Shown in pieces: positions 16,680-28,300 of a stretch of 64,000 bases of DNA (its first letter is position 1; each line of letters opens with the position of its first letter). Source of the DNA: Mycolicibacter virginiensis (GTDB taxonomy: Bacteria > Actinomycetota > Actinomycetes > Mycobacteriales > Mycobacteriaceae); the NCBI RefSeq assembly GCF_022374935.2, contig NZ_CP092430.2, forward strand, positions 4,898,001 to 4,962,000, written 5' to 3'. The position numbers were made by a program, and so were the translations under genes. The notes under the pieces were generated by a model. It did not search any database. It was not told the origin of the DNA and saw only the letters and a program-made list of their open reading frames with translations.

Positions 16680-17777
16680 ATGAAACGACTGGTCGCCGGA
16701 GCTCTCGCGGTGTGGCTCGCCGGTTCGGCTAGCGGGCTAAGTGCCAGTACCGCGACCGCAGCCCCGGCACGTCCGACCGATACCCCCTGGGTTGCGCCCG
16801 CGCCGGCTCCGACGCCGGCACCGGTGGGCGATGCTTCGAACGTCGATGTCGTCTACGCAGTCGGCGGCGCCCGGCCGCCCGGCATCCCGTGGGCGGACTA
16901 CACCCGGCGTGCCGGTTCGGGCTATTTCCCGAACAAGAAGCGGGAAATCATCGACTACCCGGCCGGTGCCATGTTCCGGTGGGTGCCCACCATGTTCGCT
17001 CCCGACGCCAAGCGCGACAACGTGACCGTGTCCGCAGCGGTCGACGCGGCCGCCGACAACCTCGACGCGGTGATTCGCCGCGGCACCCAGCCAGCCAGCG
17101 TCGTCGGTTTGTCGCAGGGCACCATGGCGCTCGACAAGGAGCAGGTCCGGCTCGCCAACGACCCCGCCGCACCGCCGGCAGACATGTTGCAGTTCACGAC
17201 AATCGGCTCACCCATGGGCAAGCACGCTTTCGGGAAGAGCTTTCTTTCCGGACTCTTTGCGCCGGGCAGCCGGCTGCCGCTCGAGGACTACGTCATGCCC
17301 CCCGAGGTGGAGAGCCAATACGACACCAATCGGATCGTCGCCGCCTATGACGGCATGGCCGACTTCCCCGACCGGCCCGACAATCTGTGGTCCGTCGCCA
17401 ACGCCCTGCTCGGTGCCGCGATCGTGCATACGCCGTCCGCATTCACCACTCCTGCCGACGTGCCCGCGCAGAACGTCCGATCCACCATTAATTCCCGCAA
17501 CGCCACCACAACGACGTATCTGATTCCCATCAATCACCTGCCGTTGACTATGCCGCTGCGGTTCCTGGGTATGCCAGACGACGTGGTCGATCAGCTCGAC
17601 GGCTTCCTCCAACCGCAGGTCGACGCCGGCTACTCCCGCAACGATGACCCCGCCACCCGGCCGATCTCAGTCCACCCGGCCGGCATGAATGTGGTGGAGG
17701 TTCTGGGACCGGAGACCAGCAGCGCCGTCGATGACACCGTCGGCAAGCTTCGCAGCTTCTTCAATTTCACCGGCTGA
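16680..17777 (+). CDS. Chp-like PE-PPE-domain acyltransferase for acyltrehalose
   Basis: 365 aa from ATG 16680, with a GAAGGGG ribosome site just upstream. Residues 1-28 form a signal peptide or membrane anchor, then an Ala-Pro linker. The PE-PPE hydrolase domain has nucleophile motif VVGLSQGTMA with Ser145. Late blocks include YLIPINHLPLTMPLRFLG and a C-terminal HPAGMNVVEVLGP. In M. tuberculosis, Chp1 (Rv3822) and Chp2 (Rv1184c) transfer acyl chains between partly acylated trehaloses to complete SL-1 and PAT. Position next to mmpL with the stops 9 bp apart matches both loci. The final-acylation role is inferred from family and context. Confidence 0.88.
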   Translation: MKRLVAGALAVWLAGSASGLSASTATAAPARPTDTPWVAPAPAPTPAPVGDASNVDVVYAVGGARPPGIPWADYTRRAGSGYFPNKKREIIDYPAGAMFRWVPTMFAPDAKRDNVTVSAAVDAAADNLDAVIRRGTQPASVVGLSQGTMALDKEQVRLANDPAAPPADMLQFTTIGSPMGKHAFGKSFLSGLFAPGSRLPLEDYVMPPEVESQYDTNRIVAAYDGMADFPDRPDNLWSVANALLGAAIVHTPSAFTTPADVPAQNVRSTINSRNATTTTYLIPINHLPLTMPLRFLGMPDDVVDQLDGFLQPQVDAGYSRNDDPATRPISVHPAGMNVVEVLGPETSSAVDDTVGKLRSFFNFTG

Positions 17778-17786
17778 CGCACGGCG

Positions 17787-20700
17787 TCAGGCGTCGGCCA
17801 CCGTCTCGACCACTTCGCCTTTGGCGGTGCCCCGTTTCGGGTCATCGGGCCGGGGCTGTAGCCACGGACGCGCGGGCCACCAATTGGCCCGTCCCAGCAG
17901 CGCCGCCGCGGCGGGCACGGTGATACTGCGCACCACGAACGTGTCGACAAGGATGCCGGCGCCGATCACAAAGCCGCCCTGCACGACGGCACCCACACTG
18001 GCGAACAACAGTCCGAACATGGCCGAGGCGAAAATAAGGCCCGCAGCGGTGATCACCGCGCCGGTAGACCCAACGGTGCGGATAACGCTGGTGCGCACGC
18101 CCAGCGGTGACTCGTCGCGCAATCGGGACGCAAGCAGCATGTTGTAGTCGGCTCCCACGGCCACCAGCACCACAAACGCCAAACCTGGCACGCTCCAATG
18201 CAGTTGCTGCCCCAATATGACCTGGAAGACCAGGGCACCGAGCCCGATCGCCGACAGGTACGAGATGATCACCGAGCCCACCAGGTAGATCGGGGCGATG
18301 ACCGAGCGCAGCAGGGCGGTCAAAATCAGCAGCACCACCAGCGTCGTCAGGACGACGATCAGCCGGATGTCCCGGTCGTAGTAATCGCGAATATCGCGCA
18401 GAGTGACCGGGTAGCCGGAGATCGAGATCGAGGCGTCCGCCAGCACGGTATTGGGTTGCGCCGCTTGGGCGGTCGCGAGGATCGTGTTGACCTGGTCCAT
18501 GGCTTTGGTGCTGAACGGATCTTCATCGGTTTGGATGAAATACCGCACCGAATGCCCGTCGGCCGAAACGAAGGTGTGGGCCAGTTCCTTGAATTCCTCC
18601 GTGGCCAGCACCTGTCGGGGCACATTGAATCCCGCCATCGACGGTTCGGAAGCGTCGTGGCCCATCGTCATGAGAAACGCCGACGCGGTGTCGAGGCCCA
18701 ATCCCAACTCCTTGGTCTGGTCGACCAGGAGTTGCACCCCGTCGGCCACCTGACGGCTGGCGCTGGCGAGCTCGTTGGTGCCGTTCTGCATCTCAATGAT
18801 CTTCCGCTGCACCCGACGAGGACTGTCGAATCCCAGCGCATGCAGAGACTGCGATGCTGACTGTAAAGAGCGGCTGAGCCCGTTGACCGCCGACGACAGC
18901 GTCTGCGAGGGCTGCGCCGACTGCAGCTGACGAAACAGACTGGAGATTTCATCGAGAGTGCCTGCGGCACGGGCGTTTTGTAGCTTGTGGAACTCGGCTC
19001 GCGCCGTCCCGCAAATCGGATTGGCGTCGCATGTCGGGCTGGCATCGAGGGACTCGGTGACGGGATCGACCCAGTCGAAGCTGGATGCGAGTCCGGCGAA
19101 GGTCACCTGGAGGGCATCGCCGAGCGCCCGGATACTGTTGACCAGCTTGGTGGCCTGGTCGATTTCACCGAACGTCTTGGTGCCCCCGAACTGCGTCTGC
19201 AGATACGCCAACGCGTCGACCAGGCTGCGCACGCTGCCGAGCGACTGGCTGACCTGGGCGTTCAGATCTCCGAGGCCGTTTGCCAACTTCCTGGAGCCCG
19301 TGGTCAGCCGGTTGAGGTCGCTATCGCGCTCAGCGATCAAGCCCGCGGCCTCACCCAGCTGGCCCCCGACCTCACCGGCTTGATAAGTGGCCCTGGCCTC
19401 TTCGAGGGACTGACCACCCGGCCGAGTAACACCGCGGACAGCGGCCACACCCGGGATCTGGCTGATCCGTTGCGCCATCTGCTCCATGTCGGCAAGAGCC
19501 CGCGGCGTGCGCAGATCGTTGGGAGATTGGACCAGCAGGTACTCGGGGATCGTCTGGTTCACCGGGAAGTGCCGGTCCAGCGCCGCATATCCCACTGAGC
19601 TGTCAACGGAATCCGGTAGTTGTTTGCGGTCGTCGTAGTTGAACCGGATCAGCCCGGCGGCACTGCCTAACGCCAGCAACAACGCCAGGCTGCCGACCAG
19701 ATACGTCCTGGGGCGCCGAACGATTCGCACACCGGTACGGCGCCAGAACCGCGCAGCGCGTTCGGGGCGTGGTGCCACCCATCCGCGCGGCCCGGCCAGC
19801 GCCAGGATGGCCGGAAGCAACGTGACCGCCGCCAAGAACGCCACCGCGATCCCGATCGCCAGCACCGGGCCCACCGTGGCGAACACCCCCAGCTTGGCAA
19901 AGCCCATCCCCAGCAGGGTGATGGCAACGGTGGCCGCAGATGCGGCAATCACCTTGCCGATCGATGCCAGGGCCCGCTGCACAGCGCGCTGGCAGTCCTC
20001 GGCAGTACCGGATCCCATCCGGATGTAGTCGTGGTAGCGGCTGACCAGGAAGACGACGTAATCGGTTCCCACGCCGGCGATCAAGGCGCTGAGCATCACG
20101 ATGGCCTGGTTGGAAACGGCCATTCCAGTCACCAGTGACGCGGTCGCGACTGCCGCCTGCGCGGCCACCATCGATACGCCGATGGTGATCAGGGGCAGCA
20201 ACATGGTCAGCGGATTGCGGTAGATGACGCCCAGAATGAACAGCAGCAGGACACCGATCGCGAGCTCGATCGCGAACCGGTCGCGCGCTCCGGCATCGGT
20301 CAGGTCGGCGACCGTGGCCGCTGGGCCGGTGACGTCGGCGGTCAGCGTCGACCCGGCAACGGTCTCCTTGACGATCTCGGCGACTCGGACGTAGGCCGCG
20401 TAGGCCTCCGGCGTGCCCAAGTCCCCCGCCAGCCCGACCGGCAGGATCCAGGCTTTGCCGTCACCGCTGACGAGCACCTCCCGCAGCGCCGGGGTGGTGT
20501 GAAAGTCCTGCAGCATCACCACGTCTTCGGTATCGAGACGCAGCCGGTCCACCAACGCGCGGTAGACCTTCTCATCGGCTCGATCCAAGCCCGCCTCATC
20601 GGTGAGCAGAACGGTCAGCACGTTCTCCGAGCCGTCCTCGTCAAAGGCGGCGGACACCTTGGCGGCGGCCTCGACCGACGGGGCATCGGCGGGCAGCACC

Positions 20701-20804
20701 GCGACGGGATGTCGCTGCGCCATATCGGTGAGCGACGGCGCGAACAGCGGCAGCAGCACGACCAGCAGCGCCCAGAAGCCGATCACCGGCCACGGGCGCC
20801 GCAC
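17787..20804 (-). CDS. mmpL: MmpL-family lipid transporter (MmpL8/MmpL10-like)
   Basis: About 1005 aa from GTG 20804. RND-superfamily layout: TM1, a periplasmic domain, TM2-6, a second large periplasmic domain with coiled-coil character (about residues 430-740), then TM7-12. The proton-relay pairs Asp-Tyr occur at D248-Y249 (GVGTDYVVF) and D886-Y887 (VGADYNMLL). Blocks such as [19 protein letters not shown]-type [20 protein letters not shown] and [16 protein letters not shown] match MmpL8 as I remember it. It exports acyltrehalose precursors. The homologous region continues upstream of 20804 ([11 protein letters not shown]). The true start is unclear because a frame break separates it from an ATG overlapping the papA stop. 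Confidence 0.93.
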   Translation of the reverse strand: MRRPWPVIGFWALLVVLLPLFAPSLTDMAQRHPVAVLPADAPSVEAAAKVSAAFDEDGSENVLTVLLTDEAGLDRADEKVYRALVDRLRLDTEDVVMLQDFHTTPALREVLVSGDGKAWILPVGLAGDLGTPEAYAAYVRVAEIVKETVAGSTLTADVTGPAATVADLTDAGARDRFAIELAIGVLLLFILGVIYRNPLTMLLPLITIGVSMVAAQAAVATASLVTGMAVSNQAIVMLSALIAGVGTDYVVFLVSRYHDYIRMGSGTAEDCQRAVQRALASIGKVIAASAATVAITLLGMGFAKLGVFATVGPVLAIGIAVAFLAAVTLLPAILALAGPRGWVAPRPERAARFWRRTGVRIVRRPRTYLVGSLALLLALGSAAGLIRFNYDDRKQLPDSVDSSVGYAALDRHFPVNQTIPEYLLVQSPNDLRTPRALADMEQMAQRISQIPGVAAVRGVTRPGGQSLEEARATYQAGEVGGQLGEAAGLIAERDSDLNRLTTGSRKLANGLGDLNAQVSQSLGSVRSLVDALAYLQTQFGGTKTFGEIDQATKLVNSIRALGDALQVTFAGLASSFDWVDPVTESLDASPTCDANPICGTARAEFHKLQNARAAGTLDEISSLFRQLQSAQPSQTLSSAVNGLSRSLQSASQSLHALGFDSPRRVQRKIIEMQNGTNELASASRQVADGVQLLVDQTKELGLGLDTASAFLMTMGHDASEPSMAGFNVPRQVLATEEFKELAHTFVSADGHSVRYFIQTDEDPFSTKAMDQVNTILATAQAAQPNTVLADASISISGYPVTLRDIRDYYDRDIRLIVVLTTLVVLLILTALLRSVIAPIYLVGSVIISYLSAIGLGALVFQVILGQQLHWSVPGLAFVVLVAVGADYNMLLASRLRDESPLGVRTSVIRTVGSTGAVITAAGLIFASAMFGLLFASVGAVVQGGFVIGAGILVDTFVVRSITVPAAAALLGRANWWPARPWLQPRPDDPKRGTAKGEVVETVADA

Positions 20805-20888
20805 GACGAAGTCGCCTAGCCGGCTGAAGATGGGTTCACCTCCGGCGGCAGCTACTGGGCGTGCGTGTCGCAGCGAATGGAGTTGGGC

Positions 20889-22304
20889 TCATGCGACCTT
20901 TTCCCCGCGGCCCTGCTCGGCAATTCGCTCAAACACGGACTTCAACAACGTCAGGTAGCGCGCCACCGATTCGTGGGCCTCCGGGTTGTCCGGGAACACC
21001 GCGGTGACCGCGGTCTCCTCTTGCACCCGAATCACGTAGAGCGACATCTGATACGAGTAGCGGCCGTCGCTGAACACGCCGATGTTCAGGTCGTCCAGGC
21101 CCGCGGCGATCAACGCCGACAACGGCGCGGCCCCGGCGTCCATGAAATTGACGACGGGAAAATTCGGCGGCGGTTTGCCCAAGCTGGGGACCAACTCCCG
21201 CACCCGCTGGTAGGGCACGTCCGCCAGGCTTCTGCCGGAATCGAAGGAAACCTGCGCGGCCTTGGCGGCGTCCGCAAACGAAGACTCACCGATGGGAACG
21301 GTGATCGGAATCAGACCGGTGAACCAGCCCAGGGTGAGGTCATCGTCCGGGGATCTGCGGGTGTCCCGCGGGGTGAGTCCGTAATAGGTCGCATCGCCGG
21401 TCAACTCCTGCTGCGCCAAGCCGCAGCACGCCAACACGCCACCGATGAAACGGGCGCTCGCGTCGGTGCAGGCCGACTCGAAATCGACGGTCTGCCTTTC
21501 ATCCAGCATGGTGGCGGTGACCATGGCCGCCGGGCACGGCTGCGTCGGGTCGCCGAGCGGCAGCGGGAAACCCGGCAGGCTGTCGTGGTTGCTTTCGGCG
21601 AAGCTTCGCCATGCCTGAATCTCGGGCGACTCTTGGGTGAGCGCAGAGGTGAACTCGTGCTGACGGACGCAGAACTCGCTGTAGTTTCCCGCCGGGGGCA
21701 ACTCCAGCGGCGCCCCGCCGGCCACCAGCGCGTTGTACATGAAATAGAGCTCCATCAACGTCACCCCGGCGACCGCCGCGTCCACATGCACATGGTCGAT
21801 GCTGGCGAAGAACGTGAAGTGGCTCTTGCCCTGAATGATCCCGAACCGGAAGCAGTCCCACTGCAACGGATCGGGCGTCTCAGTCAGCAGCTCACGTACC
21901 TGCGGCAGCGTCAGTTCGCCGTGATCGACCGGGACGAACGCGATATCGGCCGCGTCATCAATGACGTGGCGAATGAGGCTTCCGTCGTCGGCGTGCTCGA
22001 ACCAGCTGCGGTAGGTCTCGTGCCGGCGTACATGCGCATTGATGATGTAGTCGATGGCACGCCGATCGCAGCGGCCCGCCATGTCGCAACTGAGCACCAT
22101 CAGGCGCGAGTAGTCCAGTCCGACGGCGGTCTGGTCGATGTAGCCACGAATGTGTTGTTCCTGCATGTAGCTGGCCGGCACGGCGTTGACCGGCGCCCGT
22201 CGCGCCGCGGCCAGCGCAGCATCCGACGGCTGCCACACCACAGTGGGACCGGCCTCGGGCTCCCAGTCCGCCAACGTCCCCAACGCCAATGGCCCTACAC
22301 GCAC
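20889..22304 (-). CDS. papA: Polyketide-associated acyltransferase (PapA1/PapA3-like)
   Basis: 471 aa from GTG 22304, which has an AGGAG ribosome site and gives MRVGPLALGTL, the usual PapA start. The frame is open to 22334. The catalytic HxxxD motif is in ASIDHVHVDAA (His171, Asp175 with this start). Blocks INAHVRRHETYRSWFEH, VRQHEFTSALT, ARFIGGVLAC and GWFTGLIPITVP are those of PapA1/A2/A3. Condensation-domain fold. These enzymes transfer a PKS-made or FAAL-activated acyl chain to trehalose or acyltrehalose. The gene lies 69 bp downstream of pks, and its stop overlaps the ATGA preceding mmpL. Only one papA is present, whereas SL-1 synthesis uses PapA1 and PapA2. Confidence 0.92.
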   Translation of the reverse strand: MRVGPLALGTLADWEPEAGPTVVWQPSDAALAAARRAPVNAVPASYMQEQHIRGYIDQTAVGLDYSRLMVLSCDMAGRCDRRAIDYIINAHVRRHETYRSWFEHADDGSLIRHVIDDAADIAFVPVDHGELTLPQVRELLTETPDPLQWDCFRFGIIQGKSHFTFFASIDHVHVDAAVAGVTLMELYFMYNALVAGGAPLELPPAGNYSEFCVRQHEFTSALTQESPEIQAWRSFAESNHDSLPGFPLPLGDPTQPCPAAMVTATMLDERQTVDFESACTDASARFIGGVLACCGLAQQELTGDATYYGLTPRDTRRSPDDDLTLGWFTGLIPITVPIGESSFADAAKAAQVSFDSGRSLADVPYQRVRELVPSLGKPPPNFPVVNFMDAGAAPLSALIAAGLDDLNIGVFSDGRYSYQMSLYVIRVQEETAVTAVFPDNPEAHESVARYLTLLKSVFERIAEQGRGEKVA

Positions 22305-22373
22305 CGTCTGCTCCTCTGCTCGGGCGAAAAACACTTCAGCTGGCGGCTCGGGACAGCGGCCGGCCGACTCAAA

Positions 22374-25300
22374 CTACCTACCACCGGGAGAGTCCGCATT
22401 TTCTACACGGGCGGCCAACTGGTCGCACACGTGCTGGGACAGTCCGCGCACCGTGGTGAGCTGGGCAGGGCCGACCCGGACCCCGGTCTCCGTTTCGATC
22501 CGGGTACGAAACTCCAAGCTAGCCAACGAATCCAGGCCGTATTCGGGGAGCGGCCGGTCCGGGTCAACGGTACGTCGCAACAGCAGGCTGATCTGGTCGG
22601 AGACCAGGCGCAGTATCGAGCCCAACCACTCGTCGCGCGGGAGTTCCTTCAGCTCAGCAAGGAACCTCTGCGCGTCGGGACTGCTTTGGCGTACCGGCCG
22701 GAACGCTTCGGCAAACGGGCTGCGGTGTGCCAACGCCGTCAACCACGGTGCACGGGTGATCGGCGCGTATCCGGCCCAGGCGCGTCCGTAGCTCAACATC
22801 GCGCGGAAGGCGCGGGCGGCTTCGGCGGATGTGATGGCAGCGTGCGCTCCGTCGGCGGAGACAGCGGAGCTGCCGGTGTCGGCCCACGGCCCCCAACCGA
22901 TCACGGTGGCCGGCAAGCCCTGGGCCTGGCGCCAGCGCCCGAACGCGTCCAACCAACTGTCAGCTGCCGCGGCGGCGCCCTGGCCCGGCGACCCGATCAG
23001 CGCCGCCGTCGAGGAGAACGCGCAGAACCAGTCCAACGATTGTGCGGCGGCCTCTTCTTGCAACGACTGGTGCAGGTTCCACGCGCCGTAGACCTTCGGC
23101 GCCCAGCAACGGTCGACGAGGTGTCCGGTGATCTCGGTCAACGGTGCTTCGCCTGCCGCGGCAACCGCATGCAGCACACCGCGCACCGGCAGCCCGGACG
23201 CCGTCGCCGCTGCCACCAGCCGACCGGCCGTCTCCGGCTCCGCGATATCGCCGCATTCCACCTGAATATCGGTGCCCAGTGCACGCAACCGCTCGATAGT
23301 CCGTTGCGCTTGGCTGTCCGGTGCCGAATCGCCGCTCAGCACGATGCGGCCACAACCCGCTGCGGCCATCTCAGCAGCCAGGTAAAACCCGGCTCCACCG
23401 GTGCCACCGGTGACGATGTAGGCGCCATCGTCCCGGAACAGCTGGGCCTGGGCCGGTGGCACCACCGCGACCGTGCTGCCGGTCTGCGGCAGGTCCAGCA
23501 AAACCGTTGCCGCGCAGTCATCGCCGTCAGCCAGGCCCAGCGCGATGGAAGCGTCCAGCAAGGGGTAATGCGTGGTCGGCGGTTGCGGAAGTCTGCCGTC
23601 AGCTGCGTTTCGGTAAACGGTGCACAGCAGTCGCTGGACCGTTTCTGGATGGCTGTGCGCCAGCAACGCCAAGTCGACGACGTGCAGCGACAGATTGCGA
23701 CGGAAGGGGAAAAGCCCAAGCCGGCTGTCACCGTAGACGTCCTGCTTGCCCAGCTCGATGAACCGGCCGCCGAAGCTCAACAGTTCGATTCCGACGCGTT
23801 GCGCCACCCCGGACAGCGAGTTGAGCACTACGTCGACACCGTAGCCGTCCGTGTCGTGGCGGATCCGATCGGCGAACTCAAGGTTGCTGGAATCGTAGAC
23901 GTGCTCAATACCCAGGTCGTGCAACAGTTGTCGCTGCCGCGGACTGTCTGCCGTGGCGAAGATCTGACATCCGGCCGCCCGTGCGATCGCGATCGCGGCC
24001 TGACCGACGCCGCCGGTTGCGCAATGGATCAGCACCTTGTCGTCTGAGGTGACGTGCGCAAGGTCATGCAGCCCATACCAGGCGGTGACGTATGCGGTCG
24101 GCCACGCGGCGGCTTCGGTCAAAGGCAGTTCCGCCGGCAGGGTGGCCACCAGCCGGGCATCGCAGGTGATGAACGTGCTCCAACAGCCGTCGGGCGAGAT
24201 CCCGCCGACCCGGTCGCCCACCCGGTGGCCGGTGACATCCGGGCCCACAGCAGTCACCACGCCCGCGAAATCGACGCCCAGCTGCTGCAGATGTGGCTCA
24301 ACGGCGGAGTACTCGACGGGAGTCGCCGCGGCCCAATTGACTCCGGCGACCGTCACCGCAACTTCGATCTGACCGCTGCCGGGCGCAATCCGGGGGTGGG
24401 CGACTGCTTCCCATGATTCGGGCTCAGTCGGGTCATTGCGCTGCAGGCGCAGGCAGTCTTGGCCGTGCTCAACTACGGTGGTCCGCCGATCGGCTGGGCC
24501 GAGCGGGCCGGGGCGCAGCCGCGCGGTGTACCAATCACCGTCACGCCAAGCGGTCTCGTCCTCGTCAGACCCGCCCTGGAGTTGCGCCGCAAGGTGGGCG
24601 ACCAAGGCCTCGTCGTGTTCGGCGGCGTCGCCATCGACATCAATCTGGGTGACCTTCAAGTGCGGATACTCCGAGTCGATGACCCGTATCAGTCCACGCA
24701 GGCCGGCCTGTTCCAGGTTGGGCCGGTCCCCCGCTCGCACAGTGGCGGCGTCCCTGGTCACCACATACAACCGCGGTGACTCCCCGGGTAGCGCCACCAT
24801 CTGCCTCACGACGTCCAACAGATAGGCCACGAAGTCGCGGCCACGCTGAGCGGGGTTGGCAGCCTCGAGCGCCGGCGGGGTGACCACAACAATCCCGGCG
24901 CGGCCATCGAGCGCTCCGTTCAGGCCCGCGGCCACATCGCCGCGCCTCATCGGCACCGAAACCGTGTCGGATTGTGTCCCTTCACCATTGAGCGCCCCAC
25001 CGAGGCGGCCGGTCAGGGTGTCTGTGGCGTCGGCCATGCTCAACAACAGCCAGCTTCCGGCATCGGTCGACGCCGCCGCCGGTTGATCGCGCCGCTCCCA
25101 CTCGATGGTCAGCAGGCGCTCATCAAGAGTGCGCACATCGGACTCGATCTCCGACCGGCCGGCCGCGAAGTGCAGACCTTCGACGGTGAGCAACACATTG
25201 CCCGATTCGTCCATCAATTCCAGATCGGCCTCGCAGGCGTCGGCTCGCGCCGCTGTCACTGTGCTCAGGCAGTACCGCACTTCTCGGATCAGATGATGGC

Positions 25301-28300
25301 GGCGCAGGCTGCGCACGCCAACCGGCCGCAGCAGTCCGCCGTCGCCGGCGCGCGGAACGTCGGGCCGCATGACAGCAGACATGATGCACGCTTCGAGGAG
25401 GGCCGGATGGATTTCATAGAGCCCCTGCTCAGGGCGGACCCGCCCTGGCAGCGCGACTTCGGCCAATGCCGTGGCACCGATGGTGTGCCGGCCGTCGCCG
25501 ACACGAACCGCTACCAAACCCGCGAAGGCCGGTCCGTATTGAATTCCGTTACGTTCGGCCGTTTTTCGCAGTTCGGCCCCGTCCACGCGGTCCTGGTGAG
25601 CCGCGAGCAACGCGGCGATGTCGCGGACCGCCGGTTGGCGTACATCCGACCGAGCCTGCAACACCGCGGTTGCGCAATCAACGCGGTCGCGGCCCTGATG
25701 GGTGTGCACCGAGAAGTCCAGGACACCGGGTGCCACCACGGCGGCCCCTGAGGACACCGACGTCCAGTCGTCGAGGGGCAGCATCTGTTCGAATCGGACG
25801 TCACGAATCTCGCTGGATCCGCCCAGGCTGGCACGAGCGGCGGCTAAAGCCATCTCGCAGTAGGCGGCCCCGGGCAGGATGGCCATGTTGTGGACCCGGT
25901 GATCGTCGAGCCACGGGTGCGACATAATTCCGACTTCGCCTTGCCAGACGTGACGTTCGGGCTCCTCCAGTAGGTGGACGTGCGCTCCCAACAACGGGTG
26001 CACGGCCCGGACCGCCGCCCCGCGCGGAGTGGCGTCCATGTCCTCCCTGCTGAATATCAGCTCGCGGTGGTTCCAGCTCGGCAGCGGCGCCTCTACCAGA
26101 TTCCCGGACGGGTATTGCGCAGCGAAGTCCACCGCCGTTCCTGCGCTGTGCAGGTCGGCGACGAATCCGCGCAATCCGTTCCGGGACTGGCGCTCTCGGG
26201 AGATGGCCGCCAGTGCAGCAATCCCGATATCGAGACTGCTGGCATTCTGCTGTAGAACCGCAGCCAACCGCGAGTCCGACGCCAGGTCGCCGAACACCCG
26301 GTAGCCGTCCTTGATCGCCGCCTGCACAGCCGCTGCGAACCGCGCCATGTAACGCAGGTTGTCCGCCCAGTACTGGCCGTCGAATGCCGGCCGGTCACGT
26401 GGCGACCACAATGTTGCGGAGTAGTACTGGATCTCGAGCTCAGTCGGCTTCAGGTCGGCGAGGACTTGAGCCAGTTCATTGACGACCGGTTCGACTTGTG
26501 GCGAGTGCGCGGCAACCGCGACCGCCACCTCGCGGGCGGGCACTCCCTGTTGCTGCCAGTTGGCCACCAGGTCGCGAACGGCCTCTTGGTCGCCGGCAAT
26601 GGTTGTCGACATCGGCGACTCAACCACGGCGAGCACCGCGTCGGATACGTCACGAATGGAGAGCTCCGACAGTACTTGCTGTGCAGGCAGTTCCACGGTG
26701 GCCATGGCACCGCTGCCGGCGATTCGCGATATCAACCGTGACCGGCGACAGGCGACGCGGACCCCGTCCTCCAGGGTCAGCCCGCCGGCTACGACGGCCG
26801 CCGCCGCCTCCCCGAGCGAATGCCCGATGACGGCGCCCGGCCGAACCCCATGGGCCTTCATCGCTTCGGCCAGTGCGACCTGGATGGCGAAGTTCGTCGG
26901 CTGCGCTCGTTCGACGTCGGTCGGCGGCAGCTCGGCAGCGATGGTTTCGGCGAGTGAAAAGCCGGACTCTTCGGCGACGACCGGTTCCATCTGCGCGATC
27001 GCGGCCGCGAACGCCGGTTCTTCGGCGAGCAATGCCGCCATCTTGGTCCACTCGGGAGTCTGTTCGGAGAACACCCACACCGGCCCGCGGCCGTCGGATT
27101 CGATGGCCGGCTGATAGGCCAGGTCATTGCCGGCGATTTCGCGCAGCGCCTCTCCGAGTTCACCGAAGTTGCTCGCCACCACGGCCGTTCGTATCGGCCG
27201 ATGTGACCGACGCCGCGCCAGGGTGTAGCCGAGATCGGCGAGACCGGTGTCAGTCATCGCGGGGCCGCGTTCGTCGACCCAGTCCGCCAACCGGGCCGAC
27301 GTCACCCGCAGCTGGTCGGCGGAGGTGGCCGATATCGGGAAAAGCCGGCCGCCTTCTGTCGCCGATTCGGTGGCCGCGTCCGGTACCTCCGACACGGGTG
27401 GTTGCTCGACGATGATGTGCACGTTGGTGCCAGACAGACCATGCGACGAGACCGCGGCCCGACGCGGATGGCCCGCCCTGGCCGGCCAGGTCGTGTTATC
27501 CAGCGGCACAACCAGATTGGTCTCGATCCCGGCCAGCTGGTCCGGCAGCCGGGTGAAATTCAAATGCTGTGGCACCGTGCCGTCCTGCAGTGCCAGGATC
27601 GCCTTCATCAGGCCCAGCGGTCCGGATGCCGACTGGCAGTGCCCGAAGTTGGTCTTGACCGACCCCAGGAAGCAGCGGTCGTCGGTGCCGTAGACCGCGG
27701 CCAGTCCGGCATACTCCGACAGATCCGCGGCCGGGGCACCCAGACCGTGTGCTTCAACCAACTCCACCGTCGCGGCCTCGACGCCGGCAGCGGCCAAGGC
27801 GGCCTGATACAGCGCGACCTGCGCCGGCGTCGACGGCGCCTCGGCCGTTCCGGTGCCGCCGGCCTGATTGGCGGCACTGCCGCGCAGCACCGCCAGGATG
27901 CGGTCGTGATCGCGTACGGCCTCGGGCAATCGCTTGAGAAGCAACACCACGCAGCCTTCACCCGCGACGAATCCGTCGGCGTCGGCATCGAACGCCCGGC
28001 ATCGGCCGGTCGGGGACAACATGCCCTGCTGCGAGTCGGCAACCGACCTGCGGGGTTCGAGCATCACCGACACACCGCCCGCCAGGGCCAGCTCGCTTTC
28101 GCCGACCTGCAGGCTGCGGCAGGCCTGGTGGATCGCCATCAGTCCCGAGGAACACGCCGTGTCCACCGTGACTGCCGGCCCGTGAAGTCCCAGGGCCTGC
28201 GACACGCGGGCCGAAGCGAAGCTGGTGTTAGTGGCGGTGAATCCGTAGGGTCCCTCAGCGGCGCCGTGCTCTGCGGACAGCAATTCGTAGTCGCTGTGCG

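Noticed and set aside
20865..24047. 1060-codon plus-strand reading frame antisense to papA and pks
   Set aside because: It has Arg/Gly/Gln-rich composition with no recognisable domain. It mirrors the codon pattern of the real genes on the other strand, a common effect of high GC content.
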